From: JANQPX01 sp965204405
GTDB lineage: Bacteria > Pseudomonadota > Alphaproteobacteria > Geminicoccales > Geminicoccaceae
Assembly (NCBI GenBank): GCA_965204405.1
Contig: CBDBEN010000005.1
Location: 1,736,001 to 1,800,000, forward strand
DNA length: 64,000 nt
Direction of reading: 5' to 3'
This document shows positions 41,362 to 50,547 of the stretch, piece by piece. The notes under the pieces were generated by a model. It was not told the DNA's origin. It was given only the letters and a program-made list of their open reading frames with translations, and did not search any database. Position numbers and translations under genes: made by a program. The first letter of the stretch is position 1, and every line of letters begins with the position of its first letter.

Positions 41362-42894
41362 TCAGGGCTCCGGTTTGAGATCGATCAGATAATCGGAAAT
41401 GCCTTTATGCTGCTTTAGAACCTCGGCGACACTTGCAAGAGCGTCATCGGGATTATCTCCATAAGGTGCGCTTAGAGCGACCAGCGCTGCCGGTTCATCC
41501 CTGCCCAGGAGCTTCCGGTAGAGCTGATAGGCCTTGACCTGCCAGTCATGAGTCATGAGCCGGCCATCGACCCAGTACCAGGCAAGCACCACACGATCAC
41601 CGGCATGCCGTCCGGCGAGCTCCTCCCGGCGCAGGGTCGTAGGCAACCCCTCGATTTTCGGGGCATAGCGCGAGGCGGATCGCCGGGTCCAGTCCTTGCC
41701 ATCGGCCAGCCGGTTCGCGTGGTGAATGAGTTCGGCGCCCTCCCGCTCATGGGCGTAGTAGGCGACGAAGAGATCCACCGGCCGACCGCCGCAATCGAGC
41801 CGCAGGCCGCGTGAAAAATCCGCTTTCTTGAAATAGGGACGCCAATCTCCGCTCTCCGCCGAAGCGGTTTTGCACACAGGGGCCAGGCTCTGAGCGAGCT
41901 TTGGGGAAAGAGCCGTCTTGGCATCGACAGCAACTGTCTCGGGCACCTGTTCGATCACCGTCATGGCGTAGAGGGGAGGGGCTGCAATCAGGGCAACGAG
42001 CGGCAGAGCAAAAGCCGGTTGCCAGGGGCTGACATCGACATCAAAAGGTTTGATATCGGCATGTTGTGGCCCATCAGGCCAATCGGCCATCCAGCTTCCG
42101 ATGGCCAAAAAGCTGAGCATGACGGCGGCGAAGAAGCCCCAGCCATAGACCAGGTGGTCGACGCCCGCCGCATATTCGTTGTCGGTCCAATACGCGATCA
42201 GGATGATGCCGGTGGCGCGCAGGCCATTGGCGATGATCGGCACGATGACCGAAAGAGCTAGAAAGAGCCCCCACTTCCAGGCCCGGCCCATGGCAAGGTG
42301 GGCGAACAGCACCGCGACCATGACATTGGCGATCAAAAAACGGATGCCGGCGCAGGCCTCGGCGACTTCGAACAGGCCGGACGGTGTTTCGATCATGATA
42401 CCATTGTGAAAGACTGGCATGCCGGTTTGGCGGAGCAGCAGAACGGCGAAATCCGCGGTGAAATATTGAAGCGTCGGCACCAGGACATCGCCGAAAGGTA
42501 CCATGAAGCCCAGGAACAGGAGCGGAAAGGCGATCACCCGTCCGATGGCCAGGCCGAGCAGCGCCAGCGTGATCGAAACGCCCATGCCGATCAGGGCCAG
42601 ATGTTCGAAAAGCTGGATCTGACCTGCCCGGCCCAGCAGCCAGAGCAAGGCGAAAGCCAATAATGGGATCAGGGCCAGCGGTTCATGGCATGGGGTCAGG
42701 CGGGCAAGCTTGCTGCGCTGCTGCCAGATTAGGAACAGGCTGATCGGCAGAACCAGGAAGCAATGATGGTAGGTTGTGGCGCCGATCCAGACGGCGATCA
42801 TGCTGGAAAGGCTATCGAACAGAAGGACCAGCAGGAGGGCAAGAGAGGCCAGGAGAGCCCAAAGGCTTGCGCGCCATGGTCTGGAGATCACCAT
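41362..42894 (-). CDS. xrtA: Exosortase A with fused EpsI domain
   Basis: A 510-residue membrane protease-transpeptidase-like enzyme. Eight or so helices carry the catalytic cysteine C181 (VAEACAGIRFLIANV), R226 (NGLRATGII) and H247 (VDHLVYGWGFF). From about residue 290 follows a periplasmic EpsI domain ending DYLIDLKPEP, a fusion common in exosortase A systems. Exosortases process PEP-CTERM proteins at the membrane in bacteria making extracellular polysaccharide. ATG 42894 is preferred to 42990, which lies in the deacetylase. No PEP-CTERM substrate is in the window. Confidence 0.92.
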   Translation of the reverse strand: MVISRPWRASLWALLASLALLLVLLFDSLSSMIAVWIGATTYHHCFLVLPISLFLIWQQRSKLARLTPCHEPLALIPLLAFALLWLLGRAGQIQLFEHLALIGMGVSITLALLGLAIGRVIAFPLLFLGFMVPFGDVLVPTLQYFTADFAVLLLRQTGMPVFHNGIMIETPSGLFEVAEACAGIRFLIANVMVAVLFAHLAMGRAWKWGLFLALSVIVPIIANGLRATGIILIAYWTDNEYAAGVDHLVYGWGFFAAVMLSFLAIGSWMADWPDGPQHADIKPFDVDVSPWQPAFALPLVALIAAPPLYAMTVIEQVPETVAVDAKTALSPKLAQSLAPVCKTASAESGDWRPYFKKADFSRGLRLDCGGRPVDLFVAYYAHEREGAELIHHANRLADGKDWTRRSASRYAPKIEGLPTTLRREELAGRHAGDRVVLAWYWVDGRLMTHDWQVKAYQLYRKLLGRDEPAALVALSAPYGDNPDDALASVAEVLKQHKGISDYLIDLKPEP

Positions 42895-42907
42895 ATCCGG
42901 AGTATCC

Positions 42908-43843
42908 TCATTCGGCGGGAAGGCTGCTGGCGGCTCTGGGCTCATCGAGCCCGAACAGATGATCCATCCGGTCCCAGGAAAAATCGGCAAGCAGGCGCTT
43001 CAGCTTGCCCTCCATGGCGCCGAGGCCGCTGTAATGACGAAGCTTGGAGCGCAGCGGCAGACCCTTCACCTTGGGCTGGCCGGGGTCGATTTCCCAGGGG
43101 TGAAAATAGAAAGCGGCGATCCGGCCTGCGTCGCCGGCAAGGCGGCTGAGGCACCATTTGGACCACTGATAGGGTGTCAGCCGGAAATGGCCGCCACCGG
43201 CGCAGGACACGCGGCGACCAAGCACGTCGACAGTGGCCACCGGGATTTCCAGGAACGCGGTGTCGGTAGGATGAAAGGGAGAACGTGGGCCGTCTGGCAT
43301 GCCGTAATGATCATGTGCAATGGGATGAAGGCTTGAGCTGTAGCTGTATCCAGCCTCTTCTAGTTGATTATAAGCCCACCAACAACTACTATTGATAGAA
43401 AAGCTCGGCGCGCGAAAACCCTTCACACGTGTGCTGCCGAGATCCTCGAGTAGGAGCCGGGTATCGCGAACATCATCGCAAAAGGCCTCGGGGCCGAGGT
43501 CATGCACCTTGTCGTGGTAGAAGCCGTGGCTCGCCAGCTCATGGCCACGTGCAACGATCTCGCGCACCAGCATAGGCGCTCGCTTGGCGACCCATCCCAG
43601 CACGAAGAATGTCGACTTTACGTCATGGCGATCGAACAGGTCGATGATCCGCATGGTGGCGGCTTCGACCCTGGATGGCCACCTGTCCCAGTCGCGGCGT
43701 CTGATGACCGGCGATAACGCCCAGGTATGAATGTAGTCCTCAACGTCAACCGACATCGCGAAGGGAGGTCGCCCTGTCGATGCCGGAGCCGTCGGCGGCG
43801 ACGGTACGGTCGGGCGGGGTGAGGGGATCAGTTGCTGAAGCAT
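42908..43843 (-). CDS. XrtA-associated polysaccharide deacetylase (DUF3473 type)
   Basis: A 311-residue NodB-fold deacetylase. The motif SVDVEDYIHTWAL, FFVLGWVAKRAPMLVREI, GHELASHGFYHDKVHDL (zinc histidines) and FRAPSFSI are all present, and the tail FYFHPWEIDPGQPKVKGLPLRSKLRHY fits DUF3473. It removes acetyl groups from the polymer of this locus. The start is uncertain: ATG 43843 overlaps the preceding gene by 98 nt, while ATG 43756 (MSVDVEDY) overlaps it by 11 nt and is the family's usual start. Confidence 0.9.
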   Translation of the reverse strand: MLQQLIPSPRPTVPSPPTAPASTGRPPFAMSVDVEDYIHTWALSPVIRRRDWDRWPSRVEAATMRIIDLFDRHDVKSTFFVLGWVAKRAPMLVREIVARGHELASHGFYHDKVHDLGPEAFCDDVRDTRLLLEDLGSTRVKGFRAPSFSINSSCWWAYNQLEEAGYSYSSSLHPIAHDHYGMPDGPRSPFHPTDTAFLEIPVATVDVLGRRVSCAGGGHFRLTPYQWSKWCLSRLAGDAGRIAAFYFHPWEIDPGQPKVKGLPLRSKLRHYSGLGAMEGKLKRLLADFSWDRMDHLFGLDEPRAASSLPAE

Positions 43844-46358
43844 GGCCGTCCGATCTTTGTTCGATGGGATGGGAGCCGATGCTCGAGGGTGTTTTCCCTG
43901 AGATATTGTTGGTTCTGATGGTCGTTCTCGGAAAGCTTGGAAGCGTCGTGACCGGTTTTATCGCGCCTGCGCCTTGACCAAGAAGCTGATCACGGATCTC
44001 AGTCGCGCTTAGGCTCTCGCCGCCGAGATCGTTGATGAAGAAGTCGAGATAGGATTCGATGCGGCGGAGAAATGCCTGAAGTTCCTCCTCGTTCCTGACA
44101 TAGGGCGTATTGCCCGAAGCGAGAGAGGGGCTGTGAAAAACGAAGGTGAAGACCCGCTCTCCCCGCTGGAGCAACGCTTGGGTCAAGCGCTTGAGATCAT
44201 CGATCTCCATGCCTTCCGGCGTAAGGGTCAGGCGATCGAGAAGGCCGCTTCTGGCAAAGATGCCGGGAAGATGGCAGGCGAGGCCGGGTTTGCTCTGGAT
44301 CCAGGGTACTATGCCCGGACCCCATCGCTGCCCAAGAAGGCCGCAGAGATTGCGGGTAACAGGCAGTTCCAGCAGGCGCCGCTCCTTGCCGAACCAGAAG
44401 GGGCGATGGGGAACGGTTTGGAAATTGGGACCCTTGAGGGGGCTGAAATCGGTGAAGGGAACGACACTGGTGTCGATGTCGAGGCCGAACATTTCCAGGA
44501 GATCGGCGGTGTCGTCGTTGAAGCCGTAGCGCCCGGCTTTGAACACTTTGGGGTCGATTTCCATATGGGTGCGAACCGCCTCGATCAGCCGTTCTATCTT
44601 GGCCTCCTGAAGCGCTTTCGGCAGGCTGCTGGGATAGGAATTCCTCACCGAAAGCAACTCGTCGAAGGGCGGGTTGGTCCACGGATGAAGCTGGATGCCG
44701 ACATCCGCTCTTTCCTGATCGACAAACTTTCGAAGAATGGCGGAGGCCGCCGGGTCGGTGGCCACGGGATAGTCGATCAGATAGGTTGGCTTGATCCCGT
44801 AGCGATCGAACAGGCATTGGGCCCGGCTCTGATCGAGGACCGAAGCGGTGCTGTAGTCATCTCTCGAAAATGGCGCATGCCAGTCGAAATCGGCCTCGGT
44901 GTCGATAATGACGGTCAGCACCGGGCGCTGGATATCTGCGGGTTCTATCTCGGCAAAGCAAGGGTTTTTCAACGTTGCCTCAAGCGCTGATCTGCCTTCT
45001 GGGCAAGCGGTTTTCCTCTGCTCGCGGTCTTCGCTGATGACGGCCTGGCAAAACCGGTCGAGCTTTTGATACTGGCCCTGGCGATCGAGCCCGGTGGCCG
45101 CCTGCTTGTTTGGCGGTGTCACTTGCCTGGTCACTCGTTTTTCTTCGATCCACCGTTTGAGTTGGCTGGCTATCTCGCCGGGATCGTTTGAGAACAGACC
45201 CGCCTGCCGTTCCCGCACCAAACGCGCCGGCACCCCATTGATCGGCCCCAAACCCAGGATTTGACGGTTGGTGGCGAAGTACTCGAAGACCTTCGCAGGC
45301 ACATTGCCTTCATCGGCAGGGTCGTTCCATTGAAGAAGCAGCAGAACATCCGAGCGCTTTTGCAGCTTGATCGCCTGGCGATAGGGGACGGCATCTTCGA
45401 GATCGACGAAGTCGCTGACCCCGATCCGCGCGGCCTGGTCCCCGATCGCCTTCAACTCATGCCCGTAGAACTGAACCCGCAGTTCCTCCGGGCTGAAGCC
45501 ATGGTCCCTGATCGCCAGGAACAGGGCCTCTGGGTCACGCCGGCCCGGATAGATGGTTCCGGCGTGAAGCAGGCGAAGCGGTGGGCCGGGTGCCGGTTCG
45601 AGATCAAGATCGAAATCCTTCGGATCGAAACCGTTCATCACGGTCTCGGTCGGCAGGCCGTATTTCCCGGCGTAGAAATGGGTCCAGATTTCGGAAACCG
45701 TGACGATTGCCGCGGCCCGCTTGATCAGGAGCCGCTCGATCGCATGATCGATCCCGGTCCGCCAGCGTGGTCGCAGCGCATAAGGATCATCGCTCCAACG
45801 GTCGCGGAACTCGGCAATCCAGGGAACCTTGAACCACCAGGCGGCGATCGCAGTGGCTATAAAGGATGAAAATGGCGGGCCGCTCACCAGGATGAGGTCG
45901 GGCCGCTCTTTCCGGATTTCGCGAAACAGAGCGGGCAGCAACGTGAAAGACCAATCGATCCGACGATCAGGGAACAGCACGATGTCCCGATAGAACGCGC
46001 CCAGCATCCGCCGGCCCAGTCTGGCGGCGTGTCGTAAGGCGGGAGCCGGTGCAGCCTCGGCTTTGGCACTACCGGGGCTCTGCTTGATCGAAGGGGTCAG
46101 GCGGCGGTCCAAGTCAAGATAGGAGGTACGCCTGATGGCCTCGTCATCGATCTCCACCGAAAGGGACCGGTCCTCCGTCTGCCGGTCCGATGTCACGACG
46201 CGCAGGCGATGGCCGGCGCTTTTGAGAAAATGAGCCATCTTGCCCAGCCGGATCGCGGCGACCGCGTTGGCGGGTGGAAAATACCAGGACACCAGCAGAA
46301 GGTTTTTCGAGGACGGATCAGGCACACCGCCTTCGCCTGAAAGAGGAGCGTTGGCCAC
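43746..46358 (-). CDS. Glycosyltransferase-deacetylase fusion protein
   Basis: An 870-residue two-domain protein. Residues 1 to about 420 are a GT4-type GT-B glycosyltransferase (LVSWYFPPANAVAAIRLGKMA, TVMNGFDPKDF, LLHAGTIYPGRRDPEAL, VPAKVFEYFAT). After a hydrophilic linker, about 485 to 790 is a polysaccharide deacetylase-like domain (VIIDTEADFDWHAPF, GIQLHPWTNPPF, FKAGRYGFNDDT). A low-complexity tail of 80 residues ends it. In other exosortase A loci these functions are usually separate proteins. The start is GTG 46358, 5 nt after the hydrolase gene. The frame runs without interruption across both domains. Confidence 0.82.
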   Translation of the reverse strand: MANAPLSGEGGVPDPSSKNLLLVSWYFPPANAVAAIRLGKMAHFLKSAGHRLRVVTSDRQTEDRSLSVEIDDEAIRRTSYLDLDRRLTPSIKQSPGSAKAEAAPAPALRHAARLGRRMLGAFYRDIVLFPDRRIDWSFTLLPALFREIRKERPDLILVSGPPFSSFIATAIAAWWFKVPWIAEFRDRWSDDPYALRPRWRTGIDHAIERLLIKRAAAIVTVSEIWTHFYAGKYGLPTETVMNGFDPKDFDLDLEPAPGPPLRLLHAGTIYPGRRDPEALFLAIRDHGFSPEELRVQFYGHELKAIGDQAARIGVSDFVDLEDAVPYRQAIKLQKRSDVLLLLQWNDPADEGNVPAKVFEYFATNRQILGLGPINGVPARLVRERQAGLFSNDPGEIASQLKRWIEEKRVTRQVTPPNKQAATGLDRQGQYQKLDRFCQAVISEDREQRKTACPEGRSALEATLKNPCFAEIEPADIQRPVLTVIIDTEADFDWHAPFSRDDYSTASVLDQSRAQCLFDRYGIKPTYLIDYPVATDPAASAILRKFVDQERADVGIQLHPWTNPPFDELLSVRNSYPSSLPKALQEAKIERLIEAVRTHMEIDPKVFKAGRYGFNDDTADLLEMFGLDIDTSVVPFTDFSPLKGPNFQTVPHRPFWFGKERRLLELPVTRNLCGLLGQRWGPGIVPWIQSKPGLACHLPGIFARSGLLDRLTLTPEGMEIDDLKRLTQALLQRGERVFTFVFHSPSLASGNTPYVRNEEELQAFLRRIESYLDFFINDLGGESLSATEIRDQLLGQGAGAIKPVTTLPSFPRTTIRTNNISGKTPSSIGSHPIEQRSDGHASATDPLTPPDRTVAADGSGIDRATSLRDVG

Positions 46359-46363
46359 CTGCC

Positions 46364-47440
46364 CTAACGTCCTTTGATGGTGTCGAGGAAGAGGGGGTTG
46401 TCTTCCAGGAAGGCAGCGATTTTCTTGTGCCCTTCCCGATTCGGATGGTTCCAGTCCAAGCTATCCCCTTCGTTGTAGACGAACAGTTCGCCAACCTTGA
46501 TCTGCTCGCGGTCCTCGGGCTTGTCGATGAATGCTTCATAGGCATCCAATACGTTGATCTTCGGTGTGAGGTGCTGCTGCAGGAGTTTTTGCAGGTTGCG
46601 ATTGATGAAGCCCTGCTCCCAATCGATGCCTAGAGCAGAATAAGTGCGGGCCGCATCTTCCGAGATCTGCATCTCATAAGGAACAAGAACCACGAGGAAG
46701 CCTATTCCGGCCTCCTCGAGCATGTCGTTCAGATAAAGAATGCGTGCCGCCGTCTGCGCCACGACGTCTTTATTGCGTTCCGGAAACAGCTCATAAGCCT
46801 GCTCGCCATGATGCTCGACGCCGAACTGCAGGAGGAGAACACGCACCTTGAAGCGCAGCCAGTTGAACAGATAGCTTTTCCTGCGAAGGCCTTCGGTGTT
46901 GGCGCGAATGACGTTGATCACATCGGCCAGCAGGCTTGCCTGGCTGAGCTGAAGCGCGGAGGAGGACGCTCTAGCCTCCTCGATATCCGGCAGGGTGTCA
47001 TTGAGGTTGTAGAAGTAGATCACATGATCGACACCGAGCGCTTCGGCCGAACGCTTGATATACTCCATGCGCTTCTTCGTCCGAAATCCGTCCGCAATGC
47101 TGGCGAGCGTCATGTGCTGAAAGTCCGGCAGCTTGCGCTCGAGAATATCCGAGAAGCGATAACCATGGCCGGCACCGACCCCCCAGGTGACGCTGTCGCC
47201 GACATAGGCGATGCGGGGGCGGGGATCGTCCAGATCGAACTCGTCGTCGGGATGGCCGTGCGCGTTCATCTTGACGATGCCATAGGGATAGACGAGATCC
47301 CGACCCTGAACATCGATGCTGGTGTAGTACGAGGGATTGTAGGTGACCAGCAAACGGCAGACGACCTCACCGATGCCAATCAGAGCTGTCAGGACGACAA
47401 GATTCCAAAAAACCGTCTTTGCTGCATTGCTTCGCATCAT
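46364..47440 (-). CDS. SGNH/GDSL-family hydrolase of the XrtA locus
   Basis: A 358-residue protein with one N-terminal membrane helix (VFWNLVVLTALIGIGEVVC). The SGNH block I is YVGDSVTWGVGAG, giving the nucleophile serine, and the catalytic Asp-His pair is in LDWNHPNREGHKKIA. SGNH proteins act as esterases or O-acetyl transferases. In a polysaccharide locus, O-acetyl modification of the glycan is the simplest idea. It lies 29 nt after the ligase gene and 5 nt before the fusion gene. Confidence 0.82.
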   Translation of the reverse strand: MMRSNAAKTVFWNLVVLTALIGIGEVVCRLLVTYNPSYYTSIDVQGRDLVYPYGIVKMNAHGHPDDEFDLDDPRPRIAYVGDSVTWGVGAGHGYRFSDILERKLPDFQHMTLASIADGFRTKKRMEYIKRSAEALGVDHVIYFYNLNDTLPDIEEARASSSALQLSQASLLADVINVIRANTEGLRRKSYLFNWLRFKVRVLLLQFGVEHHGEQAYELFPERNKDVVAQTAARILYLNDMLEEAGIGFLVVLVPYEMQISEDAARTYSALGIDWEQGFINRNLQKLLQQHLTPKINVLDAYEAFIDKPEDREQIKVGELFVYNEGDSLDWNHPNREGHKKIAAFLEDNPLFLDTIKGR

Positions 47441-47469
47441 GGTCGCCTATGCTTTTCCAGGTGATTCGC

Positions 47470-48819
47470 TCAAGTGGAACGCTCAGCCGTCAGCACAGGC
47501 TGTGGCGTGAGCGGCCTTGCATGCCGTTTCGATGGGGCGCCTGCAGGGTGCTCGACCTCGAGCTGATCCTGGAGCTTTCGCCGAAGGCAGGCAGACAGGA
47601 CCAGCACCGCGAGAAAGTAATCATAGAACGCCAGGGACAGAGCAGCGCCCGCGACGGCAAAGGCCATCAGGCCAAGCCTGATCATGCTGGCGAGGTTGAC
47701 CATCCAGAGCCTGTCCGGATGATCGCGCGCCTGCCTCATCACCCAGGTTGCGTTACGCCAAGCGGTCCAGAGCAGAGCGATATAAAGCGCGAATGCTACC
47801 AGGCCATGGTCGCCAAGAACCTGGAAATAGATGCTGTGGGCGGCAACCGGCCTTTGCAGCTGAACATTGACGACGGGGTCGCTGGGGCGGTAGCGGCCGA
47901 ACACCGGCCAGGTCTGGATCGCATAGGCGCCGGCCCCGACCAGCGGCCGGTCCAGGGCAGCGCCGAGGTGCATTTGCCACGAGACCACGCGTCCCCGAAA
48001 CGAGGCATCCTGCTGATGAGCCCCGTCGATGGACTGCAGCCTGGAAACCAGGTTTTCGGACGCGAGCGCAGCGACCAGAGTGGCGATGGCCAGTGCTGCT
48101 GCGACATGGCTGATGCGGCGGCCCGACATCCACCAAAAGGCGCCTGCTAGGACGACCAGCCCGATGAAGCCGCCGCGTGACTGGGTGCACATGACTGCAA
48201 GAACGGTGAGCACCAGGAGGCTGGCCAGGCCTTTTCGCACCAGGGCGCTAGCGGCATGGATGCGAAGATAGTTCATCAGCGGTATCGCCAGAAGGAATGC
48301 GGCCGCCAGGTGGTTATTGTCCCCGATAGCCGTGCCGACAGGTCCTTCGAACCGATAGGCACCCCCGCTCATCAGAAAGGCGATACCACCCTTCAGCGCA
48401 TAGTAGCCGATGCAGAGAACCATCATCCAGATGAAGGCATCGATACGGATCTTGGTCGTCAAGCAGATCAGGATCATGACCATGAAGGAGAAATTGATCA
48501 TGTATTCCTTGAATTTCGGCATCGATGCGTCGTGTGATAGAGAGAATGCCGTCGAAATGATGATCACGAAGGCAAGCATCAACAGCAGAACCAGTGTCCG
48601 ATCGACGCGAAGAGCGATCCTGCCGGAGGAAAGCAGCCAGCCGATGATGGTGGTGACGGCGATGATGAGATTGACCGGGATCAGTGTTGCAAACCCCCAA
48701 ACGCTGCTGCTGGGCAGGGAAAATGAGATCCAGCCCCAGCTCAGGAGGCCGGCAAAGGGATTGACCAGGCTGATGGCGGAGAGAGCCGCCAGGACTAAGC
48801 TGAAGGCGAGGTCGCGCAT
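47470..48819 (-). CDS. O-antigen-ligase-like protein, XrtA-associated
   Basis: A 449-residue membrane protein with about 12 helices of the Wzy_C/WaaL superfamily. The conserved loop FRGRVVSWQMHLGAALDRPLVGAGAYAIQTW and the histidine in AAHSIYFQVLGDHGLVAF match exosortase A system O-glycosylation ligases (TIGR03097). It probably ligates or polymerises the glycan in the periplasm. It is the first gene of the minus-strand run, with AT-rich promoter DNA upstream at 48830-48950. Confidence 0.88.
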   Translation of the reverse strand: MRDLAFSLVLAALSAISLVNPFAGLLSWGWISFSLPSSSVWGFATLIPVNLIIAVTTIIGWLLSSGRIALRVDRTLVLLLMLAFVIIISTAFSLSHDASMPKFKEYMINFSFMVMILICLTTKIRIDAFIWMMVLCIGYYALKGGIAFLMSGGAYRFEGPVGTAIGDNNHLAAAFLLAIPLMNYLRIHAASALVRKGLASLLVLTVLAVMCTQSRGGFIGLVVLAGAFWWMSGRRISHVAAALAIATLVAALASENLVSRLQSIDGAHQQDASFRGRVVSWQMHLGAALDRPLVGAGAYAIQTWPVFGRYRPSDPVVNVQLQRPVAAHSIYFQVLGDHGLVAFALYIALLWTAWRNATWVMRQARDHPDRLWMVNLASMIRLGLMAFAVAGAALSLAFYDYFLAVLVLSACLRRKLQDQLEVEHPAGAPSKRHARPLTPQPVLTAERST

Positions 48820-49364
48820 GTTCGTCGATAGGAAACCATGAAATCAGGATGCATTGACAAACCAACAATCTGTCGAAAAAATCATGATGAAAACAACCTA
48901 TGATTGTTTTTTTTGGAGATTCATAGTGAATTCGATTTTTTTCGCCTTTCAGCTTGGTTTCGTGATCCTCATCGTTTTCTGGGCAATGAGAAACGATCAG
49001 GCGGGTGACGGTGACGTACAGCAAGGTCTTCTGGCTATGCGCCCCAGCCTGCCTGCCCAGTCCCGGAATAAGGAACGCGCAACCGATCGTCGCGGATCCT
49101 ATCGCCGCTCCGCAACTATGATTACTAAAGGTAGAAAAAGAAAATAAATAAAACAACCAAAAGGTCAATATCCAGTAGGGTCGCTGCTGCCCTAAGGGAT
49201 CGCAGTCGCCCGAACTCCTAGCTCTGGCGGCGACGCGGCAGATGGTTGTTTAATCAAAACCTTTGGGGGTAAAAGACGGGCATGCCGTCCGTCTCGGTGA
49301 TGCAGCCGCGCAGTTAATCGTATCGTGCCGCTAATGACGGCTGCCAACAGGGAGTGCTCGTGCC
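48820..49364. other. Divergent promoter region between the XrtA operon and dihaem cytochrome c
   Basis: A 545-bp stretch, markedly AT-rich at 48850-48960 compared with the surroundings. It contains the promoter of the O-ligase gene and one plausible short gene (48926-49147). The remaining 49148-49364 shows no gene or repeat. Confidence 0.4.
48926..49147 (+). CDS. Possible small single-helix membrane protein
   Basis: A 73-codon frame starting with GTG, 9 nt after TTGGAG. It encodes one membrane helix at the N-terminus (IFFAFQLGFVILIVFWAM), a short acidic patch and a strongly basic tail (SRNKERATDRRGSYRRSATMITKGRKRK). ATG 48854 would add 24 residues. It is divergent from the O-ligase gene. No family is recognised; the composition is compatible with a real small membrane protein. 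Confidence 0.4.
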   Translation: MNSIFFAFQLGFVILIVFWAMRNDQAGDGDVQQGLLAMRPSLPAQSRNKERATDRRGSYRRSATMITKGRKRK

Positions 49365-50282
49365 GTGAAGAAACTTGCCGTTTTCGCCCTGCTGCTTGCT
49401 GCAGCCGGTCTGGTTTGGCTGTTCTTTCCCTGGTACGGCGCCGCGCCGGAAATCAACGCCGCCGGCGATCCGGTGCGTGGCAAGTATGTTCTGCATATGG
49501 GCGGTTGTATTGCCTGTCACACGGACGAGAAGAACGGCGGCGGTTTTCTCGCAGGAGGTCGTGCGCTCAAGACTGATTTCGGCACATTTTACAGCTCCAA
49601 TATCACGCCCGATCCCAACGCCGGCATCGGCGGCTGGTCGACGGGCGCGTTCGTCCGGGCTCTGAAGGAGGGGCTGTCGCCCACGGGCCAGCACTATTAC
49701 CCCGCCTTCCCCTATCCCTCCTATGCCAAAATGACCGAGCAGGATCTGGTCGATCTGAAAGCCTATCTCGACACCGTCGAGCCCGTCGGCACCCCGGTTC
49801 GTGCTCATGATTTGGGCTTTCCCTTCTCGATCCGGCAAGTGCTCGCGGTCTGGAAGCTGCTTTTTTTCGACAGAACGCCGTTCGAACCTGATCCCGGCCA
49901 GTCCGAACGTTGGAATCGTGGTGCCTATCTGGTCCAGGGGCCGGCCCATTGCGGCGAATGCCATACACCCAGAAACATTCTGGGCGGACCCGATCAATCG
50001 CGTTTTCTCGGTGGTAATCCGGTCGGAGCCGAGGGTAAGGCGGTGCCGAACATCACCCCCCATGACGACGGCATCGCCGACTGGAGTGCCGTCGACCTCG
50101 TCTTTGCCTTGGAAAGCGGTCTCACGCCCGACTATGATTCCTTCGGCAGCGGGATGGGCGAGGTGGTCGACGACAGCACCAGCCAGCTTACCAAGGAGGA
50201 CCGCGAAGCCATGGCCGACTATCTGCTCTCGGTTCCACCGGTCGCGGGCAAGGTTGGCGGTGGCGATAATACCAAGGAGTAG
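49365..50282 (+). CDS. Dihaem cytochrome c with N-terminal anchor
   Basis: A 305-residue protein. An uncleaved or signal helix (MKKLAVFALLLAAAGLVWLFF) precedes two cytochrome c domains with motifs CIACH and CGECH. The architecture matches the cytochrome subunits of membrane dehydrogenases (alcohol, gluconate or aldehyde types) and related dihaem carriers. No dehydrogenase partner is adjacent, so the donor is unknown. The start is GTG 49365, with GGGAG about 11 nt upstream. A long inverted repeat follows the gene. Confidence 0.88.
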   Translation: MKKLAVFALLLAAAGLVWLFFPWYGAAPEINAAGDPVRGKYVLHMGGCIACHTDEKNGGGFLAGGRALKTDFGTFYSSNITPDPNAGIGGWSTGAFVRALKEGLSPTGQHYYPAFPYPSYAKMTEQDLVDLKAYLDTVEPVGTPVRAHDLGFPFSIRQVLAVWKLLFFDRTPFEPDPGQSERWNRGAYLVQGPAHCGECHTPRNILGGPDQSRFLGGNPVGAEGKAVPNITPHDDGIADWSAVDLVFALESGLTPDYDSFGSGMGEVVDDSTSQLTKEDREAMADYLLSVPPVAGKVGGGDNTKE

Positions 50283-50356
50283 AGCAAGGCCGGCGACGCC
50301 AGATCAGCTCGGCCTGCCTGAAAGCGCGCGCCTTCATGCTTTCTTAACTCTCAATT

Positions 50357-50462
50357 GGCGCAATCACCTTCGGTCCATGAGATCCCGGGAATCTGCCCGC
50401 CCGCCAAGAAAAAGGGCGAGGCTCGGACACCCAGGATCTCATGGACCGAAGGTGATTGTGCC
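50357..50462. repeat. 33-bp near-perfect inverted repeat with 40-nt loop
   Basis: The left arm (50357-50389) and right arm (50430-50462) match in reverse complement at 31 of 33 positions. The core is CAATCACCTTCGGTCCATGA (50361-50380) and its inverse. The loop has GCCC and GGGC able to pair again. The transcript would be a very stable 106-nt hairpin. It starts 74 nt after the cytochrome stop codon. A terminator is possible, but arms of this length suggest a small non-autonomous element. Confidence 0.75.
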
Positions 50463-50547
50463 TTGGTCGGGTTAGCCAATGGTTAAGCCGTTGCAATCGG
50501 ACGAACGAACTTCGAAATCAGGACACCAGTGGAATGTCCACGACATC

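Noticed and set aside
35598..49147. Search for a PEP-CTERM substrate protein near the exosortase
   Set aside because: No protein in the window ends with a PEP motif, a membrane helix and a basic tail. The substrates must be encoded elsewhere.
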